From positions 5,890,001 through 5,954,000 of the forward strand of contig NZ_JACHJV010000001.1 in NCBI RefSeq assembly GCF_014203855.1: DNA of 64,000 nucleotides. The letters are read 5' to 3'. Positions 27,668-36,797 of the stretch are shown here, in pieces. Every line of letters begins with the position of its first letter. The stretch's first letter is position 1. The DNA comes from Kitasatospora kifunensis (GTDB taxonomy: Bacteria; Actinomycetota; Actinomycetes; Streptomycetales; Streptomycetaceae). Under the pieces are notes generated by a model. It was given only the letters and a program-made list of their open reading frames with translations. It was not told where the DNA came from and did no database searches. A program made the position numbers and the translations under genes.

Positions 27668-29041
27668 ATGCGTAGCAGTGGCAGCGGTAACGGCAGGAAC
27701 AGTGGCGGCGGCGGCAGCAGCCGGGGCGATCAGCGTGGTGGCGGTTCGTACGGCGGCGGTGGCGGCTCGAGCCGCGGCGGCGGTTCGTACGGCGGCGGCA
27801 GCGGCGGTGGGTCGTACGGTGGCGGTGGCTCCAGCAGCCGCGGTGGTGGTTCGTACGGCGGCGGTAGTGGCGGCGGTTCGTACGGCGGTGGCTCCAGCAG
27901 CCGTGGCGGCGGTTCGTACGGCGGTGGCGGTGGCTCGAGCCGCGGTGGTGGCTCGTACGGCGGCGGTAGCGGCAGCGGCGGCGGCTCCTACGGCGGTGGC
28001 CGCGGGCGCAGCGGTGGCGCCGGGAACACCGGCGGCGGTCGGGACGACCGTCGCGCGCCGCGCGGTGACGAGCGTCGCCAGCCGCGCCCCGAGGAGCGCC
28101 GCTACGACCGTCCCGAGTACGGTGGCGGTCCCAACGCCACCCCCGCCCGCGGCAGCTTCGCCGGTCGGCGCCCCGCCCCCGCCCCGCGGCCGCGCCGCGA
28201 CGGCCAGGGAGCCCCGGGCGACCCGCGTCGTCAGCCGCAGCGTTCGCGCGAGCTGCAGGCCAAGATCGAGGACGCGGTGCTGCGTCGCCACGACGGCCCC
28301 GGCGCCAAGGCCGGCAGCGAGGAGGGCGAGCGCCTGCAGAAGGTGCTGGCCCGGGCCGGCATCGGCAGCCGTCGGGCCTGTGAGGAGCTGATCGAGCAGG
28401 GCCGGGTCGAGGTCAACGGCGTGCTGGTCACCGAGCAGGGCAAGCGGGTCGACCCCGAGAGCGACGAGATCAAGGTGGACGGCCTGACCGTCGCCACCCA
28501 GTCGTACCTGTTCTTCGCGCTCAACAAGCCGGCCGGTGTGGTCTCCACCATGGAGGACCCGGACGGCCGTCAGTGCCTGGGCGACTACGTGACCAACCGG
28601 GAGACCCGGCTGTTCCACGTGGGCCGGCTGGACACCGAGACCGAGGGCATCATCCTGCTCACCAACCACGGCGAGCTGGCCCACCGGCTGACCCACCCGC
28701 GCTACGGCGTGACCAAGACCTACCTGGCCGCCATCCAGGGACCGATCCCGCGTGACCTGGGCAAGCAGCTGGCCCAGGGCATCGAGCTGGAGGACGGCTT
28801 CGCCCGCGCCGACAGCTTCAAGGTGGTCTCCAACGTGGGCAAGAACTACCTGGTCGAGGTCACCCTGCACGAGGGCCGCAAGCACATCGTGCGTCGGATG
28901 CTCGCCGAGGCGGGCTTCCCGGTGGAGAAGCTGGTCCGCACCCACTTCGGCCCGATCGCACTCGGCGACCAGAAGTCGGGCTGGCTGCGTCGGCTGACCA
29001 ACCCCGAGGTCGGCCAGCTGATGCGCGAGGTCGGTCTCTAG
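27668..29041 (+). CDS. rluB: 23S rRNA pseudouridine synthase RluB-type with Gly/Ser/Tyr-rich N-terminus
   Basis: ATG 27668 (MRSSGSGNGRN) is preferred to 27644. Of 457 residues, the first ~120 repeat SYGGG, SRGGG and GGSS units and ~90 more are Arg/Pro-rich. An S4 domain follows (RLQKVLARAGIGSRRACEEL, ~220), then the RsuA/RluB-type catalytic domain with D322 in the motif GRLDTETEGIILLTNHGEL, then GRKHIVRRMLAEAGFPV. It converts a uridine in 23S rRNA to pseudouridine. The Gly/Ser/Tyr tail could bind RNA or phase-separate; that is inference. A 16-bp terminator hairpin follows. Confidence 0.92.
   Translation: MRSSGSGNGRNSGGGGSSRGDQRGGGSYGGGGGSSRGGGSYGGGSGGGSYGGGGSSSRGGGSYGGGSGGGSYGGGSSSRGGGSYGGGGGSSRGGGSYGGGSGSGGGSYGGGRGRSGGAGNTGGGRDDRRAPRGDERRQPRPEERRYDRPEYGGGPNATPARGSFAGRRPAPAPRPRRDGQGAPGDPRRQPQRSRELQAKIEDAVLRRHDGPGAKAGSEEGERLQKVLARAGIGSRRACEELIEQGRVEVNGVLVTEQGKRVDPESDEIKVDGLTVATQSYLFFALNKPAGVVSTMEDPDGRQCLGDYVTNRETRLFHVGRLDTETEGIILLTNHGELAHRLTHPRYGVTKTYLAAIQGPIPRDLGKQLAQGIELEDGFARADSFKVVSNVGKNYLVEVTLHEGRKHIVRRMLAEAGFPVEKLVRTHFGPIALGDQKSGWLRRLTNPEVGQLMREVGL
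27700..28010 (+). repeat. Gly/Ser/Tyr-coding repeat tract in rluB
   Basis: Degenerate GGCGGTTCGTACGGCGG-type units recur more than seven times and encode GGSYGGG/SSSRGGG. The tract is in frame and should vary in length between strains by slippage. Confidence 0.8.
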
Positions 29042-29081
29042 CAGAGCCGGGCCCGGGAGGCCGGGCCGGTCGTCTTCGGTC

Positions 29082-29116
29082 CAGAGGCCGCGCATCCGCC
29101 GGATGCGCGGCCTCTG
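29082..29116 (+). terminator. rluB terminator
   Basis: A perfect 16-bp stem (29082-29097 with 29101-29116) closes a 3-base GCC loop 41 bases after the rluB stop. Confidence 0.85.
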
Positions 29117-29270
29117 CCGTTCTCCGCCGGTGCGGCGCGGCGTGGCGGGGCCCAAGCCGCCAGGTTGACCAGGGACAGGGTTGTCACGGGGATCGTCCGT
29201 GGCAGAAGATGGCCACGAAAACATCACTCACCAATTGGCGTGAAGCCGCCATATGGGGGGAGGGGACGTC

Positions 29271-30251
29271 ATGCTTGACGCTTTGAGCGCGCTCGGGCTC
29301 TCCGAGCCCGACGGCCAGATCTACGCAGCGTTGGTGGTCGCCCCGCAGTCCACCGCCGCCGAACTCGCCGCCCGGTGCGGCTTGACGGCGCAGCAGAGCG
29401 GCAAGGCACTCAGCAGGCTCGCCCAGCAGGGCATGGCCACCCGGGCACCGGTGGAGCGCGACCGCTATCTCGCCGTCGCACCCGATGTCGCCATCGGCAC
29501 CCTGATCGGTCACCGCGAGGCCGAGCTGCGCAGCGCGCGGGCCGAGATGCACCGGCTGATGGACGCGTTCAGGGAGGCGTCCCGGTTCACCGACCCGGCC
29601 CGTTCCGTCGAGGTGCTCACCGGCGCCGAGGCGATCGCGCAGCGCCTGGTGCACTTGCAGGACACCAGCCTCCAGCAGGTGCGCGGCTTCGACTGCCCGC
29701 CCTACGTGCAGGATCCGGTGGCCAACCTGACCAGGCAGCGCAGCCGGCTCAAGGCGGGCGTGCGGTTCCGCACCGTCTACGACCGGGAGGCGGTGGCCTG
29801 GCCGGGGCGGCTGGAGAACGAGATCCTGATCGGCGCCCAGGACGGGGAGGAGGCCCGGGTGCGGACCACCCTCCCGATGAAGATGATCATGTCGGACGTT
29901 CGGATGGCGATCATCCCGATCAGCGTCGGGGACAGCGTCCTGGACGCGGCCTACGTGATCCACCCCTCCGCGCTGCTCCAGGCGCTGGACGGGCTCTTCG
30001 AGGCGGAGTGGGACCGGGCGGTGCCGCTGCAGGCCGCCATCGGCGTCGAACCGGGGCCGAACGAGCCGGAGTCGGACCAGCGCAAGCTGCTCGGCCTGCT
30101 CGCGGCGGGGCTGACCGACGAGTCGATCGCCCGCTCGCTGGGCTGGAGCGCCCGGACCACCCAGCGGCGGCTGCAGGCGCTGATGCGCGAGCTGGGCGCG
30201 ACCACCCGGTTCCAGGCCGGCATGGCGGCCCGCGAGCGCGGCTGGCTGTAG
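29271..30251 (+). CDS. TrmB-like/LuxR-type transcriptional regulator
   Basis: GGGGGGAGGGG just upstream favours ATG 29271 over the in-frame ATG at 29253, giving 326 residues. The N-terminus is a TrmB-like winged helix (ALSALGLSEPDGQIYAALV, STAAELAARCGLTAQQSGKALSRL). The middle ~180 residues form a sensor-like domain (EVLTGAEAIAQRLVHLQ, RFRTVYDREAVAWPGRLENE). The C-terminus is a LuxR-type helix-turn-helix (RKLLGLLAAGLTDESIARSL, TTQRRLQALMRELGATTRF). Proteins with this double HTH layout are abundant in Streptomyces and regulate unknown targets. It is single and flanked by unrelated genes. Confidence 0.8.
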   Translation: MLDALSALGLSEPDGQIYAALVVAPQSTAAELAARCGLTAQQSGKALSRLAQQGMATRAPVERDRYLAVAPDVAIGTLIGHREAELRSARAEMHRLMDAFREASRFTDPARSVEVLTGAEAIAQRLVHLQDTSLQQVRGFDCPPYVQDPVANLTRQRSRLKAGVRFRTVYDREAVAWPGRLENEILIGAQDGEEARVRTTLPMKMIMSDVRMAIIPISVGDSVLDAAYVIHPSALLQALDGLFEAEWDRAVPLQAAIGVEPGPNEPESDQRKLLGLLAAGLTDESIARSLGWSARTTQRRLQALMRELGATTRFQAGMAARERGWL

Positions 30252-30316
30252 CGGGCGCCGGTGGCGGGCCGGGCCGGTGGGGGGCGGCCAGCGCGGTGGC
30301 GGCCGGGGCCGGTCCG

Positions 30317-30679
30317 TCAGCTCCAGGGCTCGAAGCGGGTCCAGCGCCCGTCCGGGCCGCGCTCCAGCTTCGCCAGGCCCTTGACCGCGCTGCGGTTGAG
30401 CCGCCCGTAGATGTGCGGGAAGAGCACCTCGGGGGCCACCCCCGGCGGGCGCGGGCCGGTCGGCGCCTCCCAGCGGACCATCGGCTCCACCTCGTCCGGG
30501 TCGATCAGCAGGGCCATCAGGGGATCCGACGCCGTGGCGAAGAACAGGTTCGCCACGGCCAGGGTGGTCGCCTCGTCCGGCGAGCAGTGGATGAAGCCGT
30601 CCGTCAGCAGCGAGCCGGCGCTGTACGGTCGGCCGGGATCGCGGAGCCAGTCGTCCAGGGGTGCGAGGTGCAGGATCAT
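30317..30679 (-). CDS. DUF952 family protein
   Basis: The 120-residue protein shows the DUF952 pattern: SLLTDGFIHCSPDEATTLAVAN, LIDPDEVEPMVRWE and LFPHIYGRLNRSAV. The family is small, cytoplasmic and enzymatically uncharacterised; its fold is related to ADP-ribosyltransferase-like proteins according to family notes I recall, which I could not check. It is transcribed leftwards, 27 bases downstream of the DUF4139 pair, and may share their transcript. Confidence 0.85.
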   Translation of the reverse strand: MILHLAPLDDWLRDPGRPYSAGSLLTDGFIHCSPDEATTLAVANLFFATASDPLMALLIDPDEVEPMVRWEAPTGPRPPGVAPEVLFPHIYGRLNRSAVKGLAKLERGPDGRWTRFEPWS

Positions 30680-30706
30680 GGGTCTTTTGTACCTGACGGC
30701 TAGGTC

Positions 30707-32347
30707 CTAGGCGCTCAGCCCCGCGACCTTGGCCGAAGCGACCACCTCGTACCCCAAGGTGACGGTCCGTCGGCCCCCTGGCGGAAGCGGCAGTTCCCAG
30801 CGGACCACGCCCTCGGCGTCCACCTCCTGCGGCGCCGGATCGCAGACCTGCGGACGCAGCCGCACCTCGACCGCCGAGACCTCGGAGACCGGGATCCGCT
30901 CGCGCAGGGTGATGGACCGCTCGCCGCGCTCGCCCGGTGCGGAGAGCCGTGAGACGTGCACCCGGACCGTGCGGGTCAGCACCGTGCGCTGGCCCAGCCC
31001 CGGCAGGCCCGAGCTGCCCCGGGTCTCCTCGACCTCGCGGACCAGCCGGTAGTCGTCCGCGCCGGGGAAGGCCAGCTCGGCCACGGCCCCGGCCGCGGTG
31101 AACCGCAGCTCGCCGCGGCCGACGAAGCCGCTGTCGCGCACCAGCTCGACCGGGCCGGCCAGCAGCGGGTGGCCGGCCCGGTTGTCGAACGCCACCACCT
31201 CGCTGACCAGTGCGGAGAGTTCGGGCGCCGCGGTCAGCTCGGCGGTGGCCGGCGCGCTGAAGCCGCCCAGCGGGATCCGGTGCGGGCGCCCGTCGCCGGG
31301 GAGGGTCGCCGGTGCCGGGGCGGTCAGCACCCGCACTTCGCCGCCGTCGTCCACCCCGGGCAGCTCGTCGGAGACCGTGGTGGATCGGGTGGTGTCCGGG
31401 CCGAGCGTGGTGATCTCCTCCTCGCGCAGCTCCACCTCCACGGTGCGCCGCTCCGCACCGCTCAGCTCCCGCAGCGTCAGCCGGTCCTCGGTCAGCCGCG
31501 GGGGTTCGGCGGCCAGTGCCGAGCGGGCGGTGGAGAGGGTCAGTCGCACCTTCGACCAGTCCTCGCCGGTGGCCTGCCAGATCACCGCGTCCGACTCCAG
31601 GCGCAGCCCGCCTTCGGTGAGGACGGCCCGGTAGGCGGGCCGCCACAGTGCGCACGGCGTCAGGTGGCGCACCGTCAGGGTGGCGGTGGTGGGGTGCTCG
31701 GCCAGCACGGTGAGGTCCAGGTAGGCGGTCAGCTCCTGGGGCGGTGCCTCGGCGGCGTCCAGCGCCTGCCGCGCGGCGCGCTCCTGCTCGGCGAGCTCGG
31801 CCAACTCCGCGTCCAGCGCGCGCAGCTGTTCGCCGTGGGTGTCCTGCTCCCCGGCCACCCGGTCCAGCTCGCGCGACCAGCGCACCGGTTCGGCCTCGCC
31901 CAGGCCGGCGCCCTCGGCGATCTCGCGCAGCAGGTCGGTGGTGAGCTGGTCGAGCAGCGCCAGGCGGGCACTGAGCCGGTCCCGGCGCCCGGCGCCGGTG
32001 CGCAGCGCGGTCTCCAACTCGTGCAGGCGGTGGCGCAGCGCGGAGTCCGCCGCGCCGGGCGGGCCGACCTCGCGCGGGGTCCAGCTGCGGGTCAGGCGGG
32101 CGTCCAGCACCCGGGCGGTGCCGTCGTCGGCGACCAGCTCGGTGCGCAGGCTGTGGTCGACGGCCAGCGGGCTGACCGGGCCCAGGCGCAGCCGCTGCGG
32201 GCCCGCGGCGAGGGTGAGGGTGGCGGTGCGTTCGAGGTGAGCGCGGTCCTCCAGGCAGGTGGCGGCGGTGACCGGCAGCGGCGTCGGAGTGCCGACGGGG
32301 AGGTCGGCGGTGGGCACGTGGACGGTAGGCAGTTCGGTTGGGGGCAT
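30707..32347 (-). CDS. DUF4139 (MuiA-like) protein, second of a tandem pair
   Basis: This 546-residue protein has an N-terminal DUF4140-like strand region (AATCLEDRAHLERTATLTL), a central coiled coil (RELDRVAGEQDTHGEQLRAL, ELAELAEQERAARQAL) and a C-terminal DUF4139 beta domain (ALWRPAYRAVLTE, GEDWSKVRLTLSTA, LTRTVRVHVSRLS, LPPGGRRTVTLGYEV). The family includes the mucoidy inhibitor MuiA; its molecular role is unclear. No signal peptide. It starts four bases after the stop of a longer paralogue, so both are one operon. Confidence 0.82.
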   Translation of the reverse strand: MPPTELPTVHVPTADLPVGTPTPLPVTAATCLEDRAHLERTATLTLAAGPQRLRLGPVSPLAVDHSLRTELVADDGTARVLDARLTRSWTPREVGPPGAADSALRHRLHELETALRTGAGRRDRLSARLALLDQLTTDLLREIAEGAGLGEAEPVRWSRELDRVAGEQDTHGEQLRALDAELAELAEQERAARQALDAAEAPPQELTAYLDLTVLAEHPTTATLTVRHLTPCALWRPAYRAVLTEGGLRLESDAVIWQATGEDWSKVRLTLSTARSALAAEPPRLTEDRLTLRELSGAERRTVEVELREEEITTLGPDTTRSTTVSDELPGVDDGGEVRVLTAPAPATLPGDGRPHRIPLGGFSAPATAELTAAPELSALVSEVVAFDNRAGHPLLAGPVELVRDSGFVGRGELRFTAAGAVAELAFPGADDYRLVREVEETRGSSGLPGLGQRTVLTRTVRVHVSRLSAPGERGERSITLRERIPVSEVSAVEVRLRPQVCDPAPQEVDAEGVVRWELPLPPGGRRTVTLGYEVVASAKVAGLSA

Positions 32348-32351
32348 GGGG

Positions 32352-34460
32352 TCAGCTCCTTCGGTTGCCGCCGGTCAGGGCCTTGCCGGCCGGGATGCGG
32401 ATCTCGTAGCCGGCGCTGAGCGCGACCCGGCCGCCCGGCGCCAGCTCGACCCGCCAGAGCCGGGTGCCTGGCGGGTGGATCTGCGAGGGTTCGGTGAGCG
32501 CGACCCAAGGCGGCGTGCCGGGGCGCTCCTCGATCTTGATCTCCCGGTCGCCGGTCACCGGGATCCGCTCGCGGACCTCGACGCTCACCGGGTGGGCCAG
32601 CCGGTTGGCCAGCTCGACGTGGACCTGCTCGGTGAGCACCGTGGTGGAGCCGCGCAGGCCCGCCGTGGACTCCTGGGTCTCGGTCCGGCGGGTGACCCGC
32701 AGGCTCTGCGCCACACCCAGGCCGATCCGCCGGGTGGCACCGGGGGCGAGCGTGGGCAGCGCGGTGGTGAGCAGGAACGCGTCGTCCACGGTGACCTCGA
32801 GCGGGCCTGCCAGCAGCGCCCGGTCGCAGGCGTTGGCGAGCAGCAGGGTGGCGTAGACGGTCGGGTCGACGGCGGGCACGCAGACGTACTCGGGGCGCAG
32901 TGTCACCGGGAGCTCGCCGAGGCCGACGGTGTGCCAGGCGCCGTCGGAGGGCAGGTCGGTACGGGCCTCGGCGTCGTAGCGCTGGTCGAAGGAGCCGGCC
33001 GAGATCCGGGGCGGGACGGCGTGCGGGGGCAGGGCGGGCGCCAGGGCGTAGCCGCCGGGGCCGCGCTGCGCGGCGGCGGGACGCAGACGGCCGCGCTGCG
33101 CGGCAGGGGCGGTCGGGCCCGCCAGCGTGAGGCGGGCGTAGTCGAGCAGATCGGGGGCCGGGCGCGGGGACTGCGGCTCGACGGGTGCGGGCGGGGCCGG
33201 GGGCGGGCCGGAGGGTGAGGCCAGGTTGGCGTGCATGAGGCGGGGCGCGGCGCCGCCGGGTGCGGGTGGGGGTGCGGGTGCGGTGGGGGCGGCTGGGGCG
33301 GTTGGTGCGGCGCCGTAGGCCATGGGTGCGGCGGGTGCGGCGGCGCGCCGGTGGGCCGGGGCCATGGCCGAGGCGGGGGTTGGGGTCGGCGGGCGCTGGA
33401 CGCTGTCGTAGTCCGTGAACAGTTCGCCCAGACCGCTCGGTGGCTCCCGCCAGCCGGAGGGCGCGGGTGTGGGCTGGCGCCGCCCGATCCGGATCGAGCG
33501 CAGCTTGGGCAGTTCGGCCGGGCGGTGCAGGTCGGCCGTGGAGAGCGCGATCCTGACGTTCGTCCAGTCCTCGCCGGTGCGTTGGGCGATGGCGGCGCGC
33601 AGCAGCAGGGTGCCGTCCACGCCGCCCTGACGGTGGTTCAGCTGGTAGGTCGGCACCCAGCGGGCGTCCGGGACCCGGTAGTCGAGCGCGATTGTGATTG
33701 GCTCGGCGGCGAGCGCCTCGGTGGGGAGCGGCTGGGCGGCATCGTCCGGAGTGAGGGTGAGCAGCACCACCGTGCTGGTCCCGACCGGGCCCTCGGGCTC
33801 GGCGGTGGAGGCGCGGGCGAGGCGGTCGGCGAGCAGTTCGCGCTCGCGGGTGGCCTGCCGCAGCCGCTCGTCGAGCTCCTCGGCCTGGGCGTGCAGGATG
33901 GTCAGCCGCTCGTCGACGAAGTCGGCGAGGGCGAGCACGGCCTCGGCGGGCGCGCGGCGGTGCACGTCTGTGGCGCGGCGCCGCGGCGCCGCGGCACGCA
34001 GCTCGGCGGTCTGGGTGATCCGGGCGGTCAGCTGCCCGCGGCGCAGCAGCAGGGCGGCCTCGGCCTGTTCGGCCTCGGTCAGCCACTTGCGCAGCTCGGG
34101 CAGCTGCGCCGGCTCGGTCAGCCGGGCCTCGGCCTCCTGGCGGACCTCGGTGATCCGCCAGCCGACCGGACCGTCGGGCAGGGCGGCGCGCAGTGAGCCG
34201 GGGAGCAGGGTGGACGGCAGGCCGGTGAGCCGCAGTTGACGCGCAGCCGGGGACGCCGCGCCGGTGGTGGGGTCTGGGCAAGCCGCGTCGGTGGTGGGGT
34301 CGGGGCAAGCCGCGTCGGCGGTGCGGTCGGGGGCGGGCTCCGGTGGGAGGGTGCCGCGGGCCAGGCGGTGGCAGACGGCGCCCGAGGCGTGGACCACCAC
34401 GGCGTCCAGGACGGTGGGCCAGGCGGGTGGTGACGTGGTGTCTGATTTCTCGTCGGTCAT
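32352..34460 (-). CDS. DUF4139 (MuiA-like) protein, first of a tandem pair
   Basis: The 702-residue protein is a longer paralogue of the gene that follows. It has TVLDAVVVHASGAVCHRLARG at the N-terminus, a small duplicated CPDPTTDAA segment at ~52-68, a coiled coil (ILHAQAEELDERLRQATRERELLADRL), then DARWVPTYQLNHRQGG, GEDWTNVRIALSTADLHRP and LAPGGRVALSAGYEIRIP of DUF4139. A Pro/Ala-rich stretch of ~110 residues (about 365-475) splits the DUF4139 domain and is absent from the paralogue. Function unknown; the pair probably arose by tandem duplication and may form a heteromer. Confidence 0.82.
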   Translation of the reverse strand: MTDEKSDTTSPPAWPTVLDAVVVHASGAVCHRLARGTLPPEPAPDRTADAACPDPTTDAACPDPTTGAASPAARQLRLTGLPSTLLPGSLRAALPDGPVGWRITEVRQEAEARLTEPAQLPELRKWLTEAEQAEAALLLRRGQLTARITQTAELRAAAPRRRATDVHRRAPAEAVLALADFVDERLTILHAQAEELDERLRQATRERELLADRLARASTAEPEGPVGTSTVVLLTLTPDDAAQPLPTEALAAEPITIALDYRVPDARWVPTYQLNHRQGGVDGTLLLRAAIAQRTGEDWTNVRIALSTADLHRPAELPKLRSIRIGRRQPTPAPSGWREPPSGLGELFTDYDSVQRPPTPTPASAMAPAHRRAAAPAAPMAYGAAPTAPAAPTAPAPPPAPGGAAPRLMHANLASPSGPPPAPPAPVEPQSPRPAPDLLDYARLTLAGPTAPAAQRGRLRPAAAQRGPGGYALAPALPPHAVPPRISAGSFDQRYDAEARTDLPSDGAWHTVGLGELPVTLRPEYVCVPAVDPTVYATLLLANACDRALLAGPLEVTVDDAFLLTTALPTLAPGATRRIGLGVAQSLRVTRRTETQESTAGLRGSTTVLTEQVHVELANRLAHPVSVEVRERIPVTGDREIKIEERPGTPPWVALTEPSQIHPPGTRLWRVELAPGGRVALSAGYEIRIPAGKALTGGNRRS

Positions 34461-34697
34461 GCTGCTGCCCCTTTACACCGTGGAGACGCCGCTTCGGTGG
34501 CTCAGTCTGCCCGCCGGGGGCACGGCTGTCGCGGGTTTGTCCGTCGCGGGTTTGTCGTGCTGGGTGCGGCGCGGCATGCGTCGCGGCTGGTGGCCGGCGT
34601 GGTGAGGTGACACGGGGTGGGGCGGGGGAGCAGAGCCGGGACGCGTGCGGGAGGATGTGGGGATCGTCCCTCGGGAAGGCAGGAGAACAGCAGCGCC

Positions 34698-35783
34698 ATG
34701 CGTACTGTCGCCGTCGTCGGCACCGGTCTGATCGGCACCTCCGCCGCACTCGCGCTGACCGGGCGGGGGATAACGGTCTATCTGTCGGACGCCGATCCCG
34801 ACGCCGCCCGCACCGCCGCCTCACTGGGCGCGGGCACCACCGAGGAGCCGACCGAGCCGGTGGACCTGGCGATCATCGCCGTGCCGCCCGCGCTGGTCGG
34901 CAAGGTGCTGGCGGACTGCCAGCGGCATGGCCTGGCCCGCTGCTACACCGACGTGGCGAGCGTGAAGTCCGGGCCGCGTACCGAGGTCACCACGCTGGGC
35001 TGCGACACCGAGCACTACATCGGCGGCCACCCGATGGCCGGCCGTGAGCAGTCCGGACCGCTGGCCGCCCGGGCCGACCTGTTCGAGGGCCGGCCCTGGG
35101 TGCTCACCCCCACGCCCGACACCGACACCGAGACGCTCAACGCCGCGCTGGAGCTGGTGGCGCTCTGCGGCGCCATGCCGGTGGTGATGGACGCCGCCGC
35201 GCACGACCGCGCAGTCGCGCTGGTCTCGCACACCCCGCAGCTGCTCTCCTCGCTGGTCGCCGCCCGCCTGGAACACGCCGACGAGACGGCCGTGCGACTG
35301 GCCGGGCAGGGTGTGCGCGACGTCACCCGGATCGCTGCCTCCGACCCGCGGATGTGGCTGGACATCCTGTCCGCCAACGCGGGGGTGGTGGCCGACATCC
35401 TCGAGGAGCTGGCTGCCGACCTGGGCACCACGGTCGCCGCGCTGCGCGCGATGGAGACCGGTGACGAGGCGGTCCGGCGAGCCGGCAGCGCGGACATCGA
35501 GGCGGTGATACGGCGCGGCAACCACGGCCAGGCCCGGATCCCCGGCAAGCACGGTGCCCCGCCCACCCGCTACGAGACCGTGGCGGTGGCGATCGGCGAC
35601 CAGCCCGGCGAGCTGAGCCGGCTCTTCCGGGAGGCCGCCAGGGCCGGGGTCAACATCGAGGACGTGGCGATCGACCACTCGACCGGTCAGCGGGTCGGCC
35701 TGGTCCAGCTCCAGGTGGAGCCGTCGGCGGTCAGGCGGCTGGTGGAGGCGCTGGGGGAGCGCGGCTGGGACGTGCGGGACTGA
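34698..35783 (+). CDS. tyrA: Prephenate dehydrogenase with ACT domain
   Basis: AGGAGAA upstream fixes ATG 34698, giving 361 residues. The Rossmann loop is VAVVGTGLIGTSAALAL (G8-x-G-x-x-G), followed by ADVASVKSG-type YTDVASVKSGPRTEV, the catalytic-region GGHPMAGREQSGP, and HDRAVALVSHTPQLLSS. The C-terminal ~70 residues form an ACT domain (ETVAVAIGDQPGELSRLFREAARAGVNIEDV) that usually gives feedback inhibition by tyrosine. It oxidatively decarboxylates prephenate to 4-hydroxyphenylpyruvate in tyrosine synthesis. It is upstream of cmk and der, the usual Streptomyces order. Confidence 0.93.
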   Translation: MRTVAVVGTGLIGTSAALALTGRGITVYLSDADPDAARTAASLGAGTTEEPTEPVDLAIIAVPPALVGKVLADCQRHGLARCYTDVASVKSGPRTEVTTLGCDTEHYIGGHPMAGREQSGPLAARADLFEGRPWVLTPTPDTDTETLNAALELVALCGAMPVVMDAAAHDRAVALVSHTPQLLSSLVAARLEHADETAVRLAGQGVRDVTRIAASDPRMWLDILSANAGVVADILEELAADLGTTVAALRAMETGDEAVRRAGSADIEAVIRRGNHGQARIPGKHGAPPTRYETVAVAIGDQPGELSRLFREAARAGVNIEDVAIDHSTGQRVGLVQLQVEPSAVRRLVEALGERGWDVRD

Positions 35784-35895
35784 GACGTGCGGGGCTGGGA
35801 CGTCCGGGCCTGAGGCGTACGGGGCTGGGAGGCGCGGGGCTGAGGCGTACGGGCCTGAGACGTGCGGGGCTGAGACCGGCTGAGGCGTACGGGCT
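35767..35895 (+). repeat. 15-bp minisatellite starting in the end of tyrA
   Basis: Seven consecutive 15-bp units (35767-35871) of consensus GAGRCGTRCGGGGCT are followed by two shortened copies to 35895. The first unit encodes the last codons and stop of tyrA. As 15 is divisible by three, all units keep the tyrA frame, reading DVRG or GVRA between successive TGA stops. Confidence 0.9.
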
Positions 35896-36039
35896 GAGCG
35901 GCCCGGCCTGGGTGTGCGGACCGGCCGGGGTGAGTGGCGGCCTGGTGGGACGGTGGGTGCGGCGGCGGTCGTAAGAGGGGACATCCGCAGTCGTCTAACC
36001 TTGAGGTATCTCCCCGGGTGTCGAGAAGAGAGGTTCCCT

Positions 36040-36756
36040 GTGGACACTGCCGACCGAGCGCACGCCCCGGTCGTCGTCGCCATCGACGGACCCTCCGGTT
36101 CCGGCAAGTCGACCGTCTCCCGTGCGGTGGCGGCCCGGCTCGGCCTCAGCTTCCTCGACACCGGTGCCATGTACCGGGCGATGACCTGGTGGATGCTGGC
36201 CAACGAGGTGGACGTGGACGACCCGGAGGCGGTGGCGATCGCCTGCGCCAAGCCGGTGATCGTCTCCGGTACGGACGCCGACGGCCCGACCATCACGGTC
36301 GACGGCCAGGATGTCTCCGCCCCGATCCGTGGCCCCGAGGTGACCGCCAAGGTCAGCGCGGTCGCCGCCGTCCCGCAGGTGCGCACCCGGCTGGTCGAGC
36401 TGCAGCGCGGCTGCGCCGGGCTGGCGGAGCGGGGCATCGTCGCCGAGGGCCGGGACATGGGCACGGTGGTCTTCCCCGACGCCACGGCGAAGATCTTCCT
36501 GACCGCCTCCGAGGCCGCGCGGGCCGAGCGGCGGGCGGCCGAGCTGCGCGCCAAGGGCGTGGACGAGGCGACCATCGCCGCGATGGCGGCCGACCTGGTC
36601 CGCCGTGACGCGGCCGACTCCTCGCGGGCCACCGCGCCGCTGGCCAAGGCCGCCGACGCCGTCCTGGTGGACACCAGCGAGCTGACGCTCCAGCAAGTCA
36701 TCGACACCATCGCCGAGTTGGTGGAGCAGCGGGCCGGCCAGCGGCTGCCCGTCTAG
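36040..36756 (+). CDS. cmk: Cytidylate kinase
   Basis: Cmk phosphorylates CMP and dCMP. GTG at 36040, preceded by AGAGAGG, gives 238 residues with the P-loop GPSGSGKS (17-24), FLDTGAMYRAMT, the CMP-binding region EVTAKVSAVAAVPQVRTRL and EGRDMGTVVFPDA, and the lid RRDAADSSRATAPL. It lies between tyrA and der. In many Streptomyces a phospholipid acyltransferase gene sits between cmk and der; here only 121 bases separate them. Confidence 0.93.
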   Translation: MDTADRAHAPVVVAIDGPSGSGKSTVSRAVAARLGLSFLDTGAMYRAMTWWMLANEVDVDDPEAVAIACAKPVIVSGTDADGPTITVDGQDVSAPIRGPEVTAKVSAVAAVPQVRTRLVELQRGCAGLAERGIVAEGRDMGTVVFPDATAKIFLTASEAARAERRAAELRAKGVDEATIAAMAADLVRRDAADSSRATAPLAKAADAVLVDTSELTLQQVIDTIAELVEQRAGQRLPV

Positions 36757-36797
36757 GGCCCGACCGCTAGGACCCGTCCTCGGTATCGAGGGATCAC

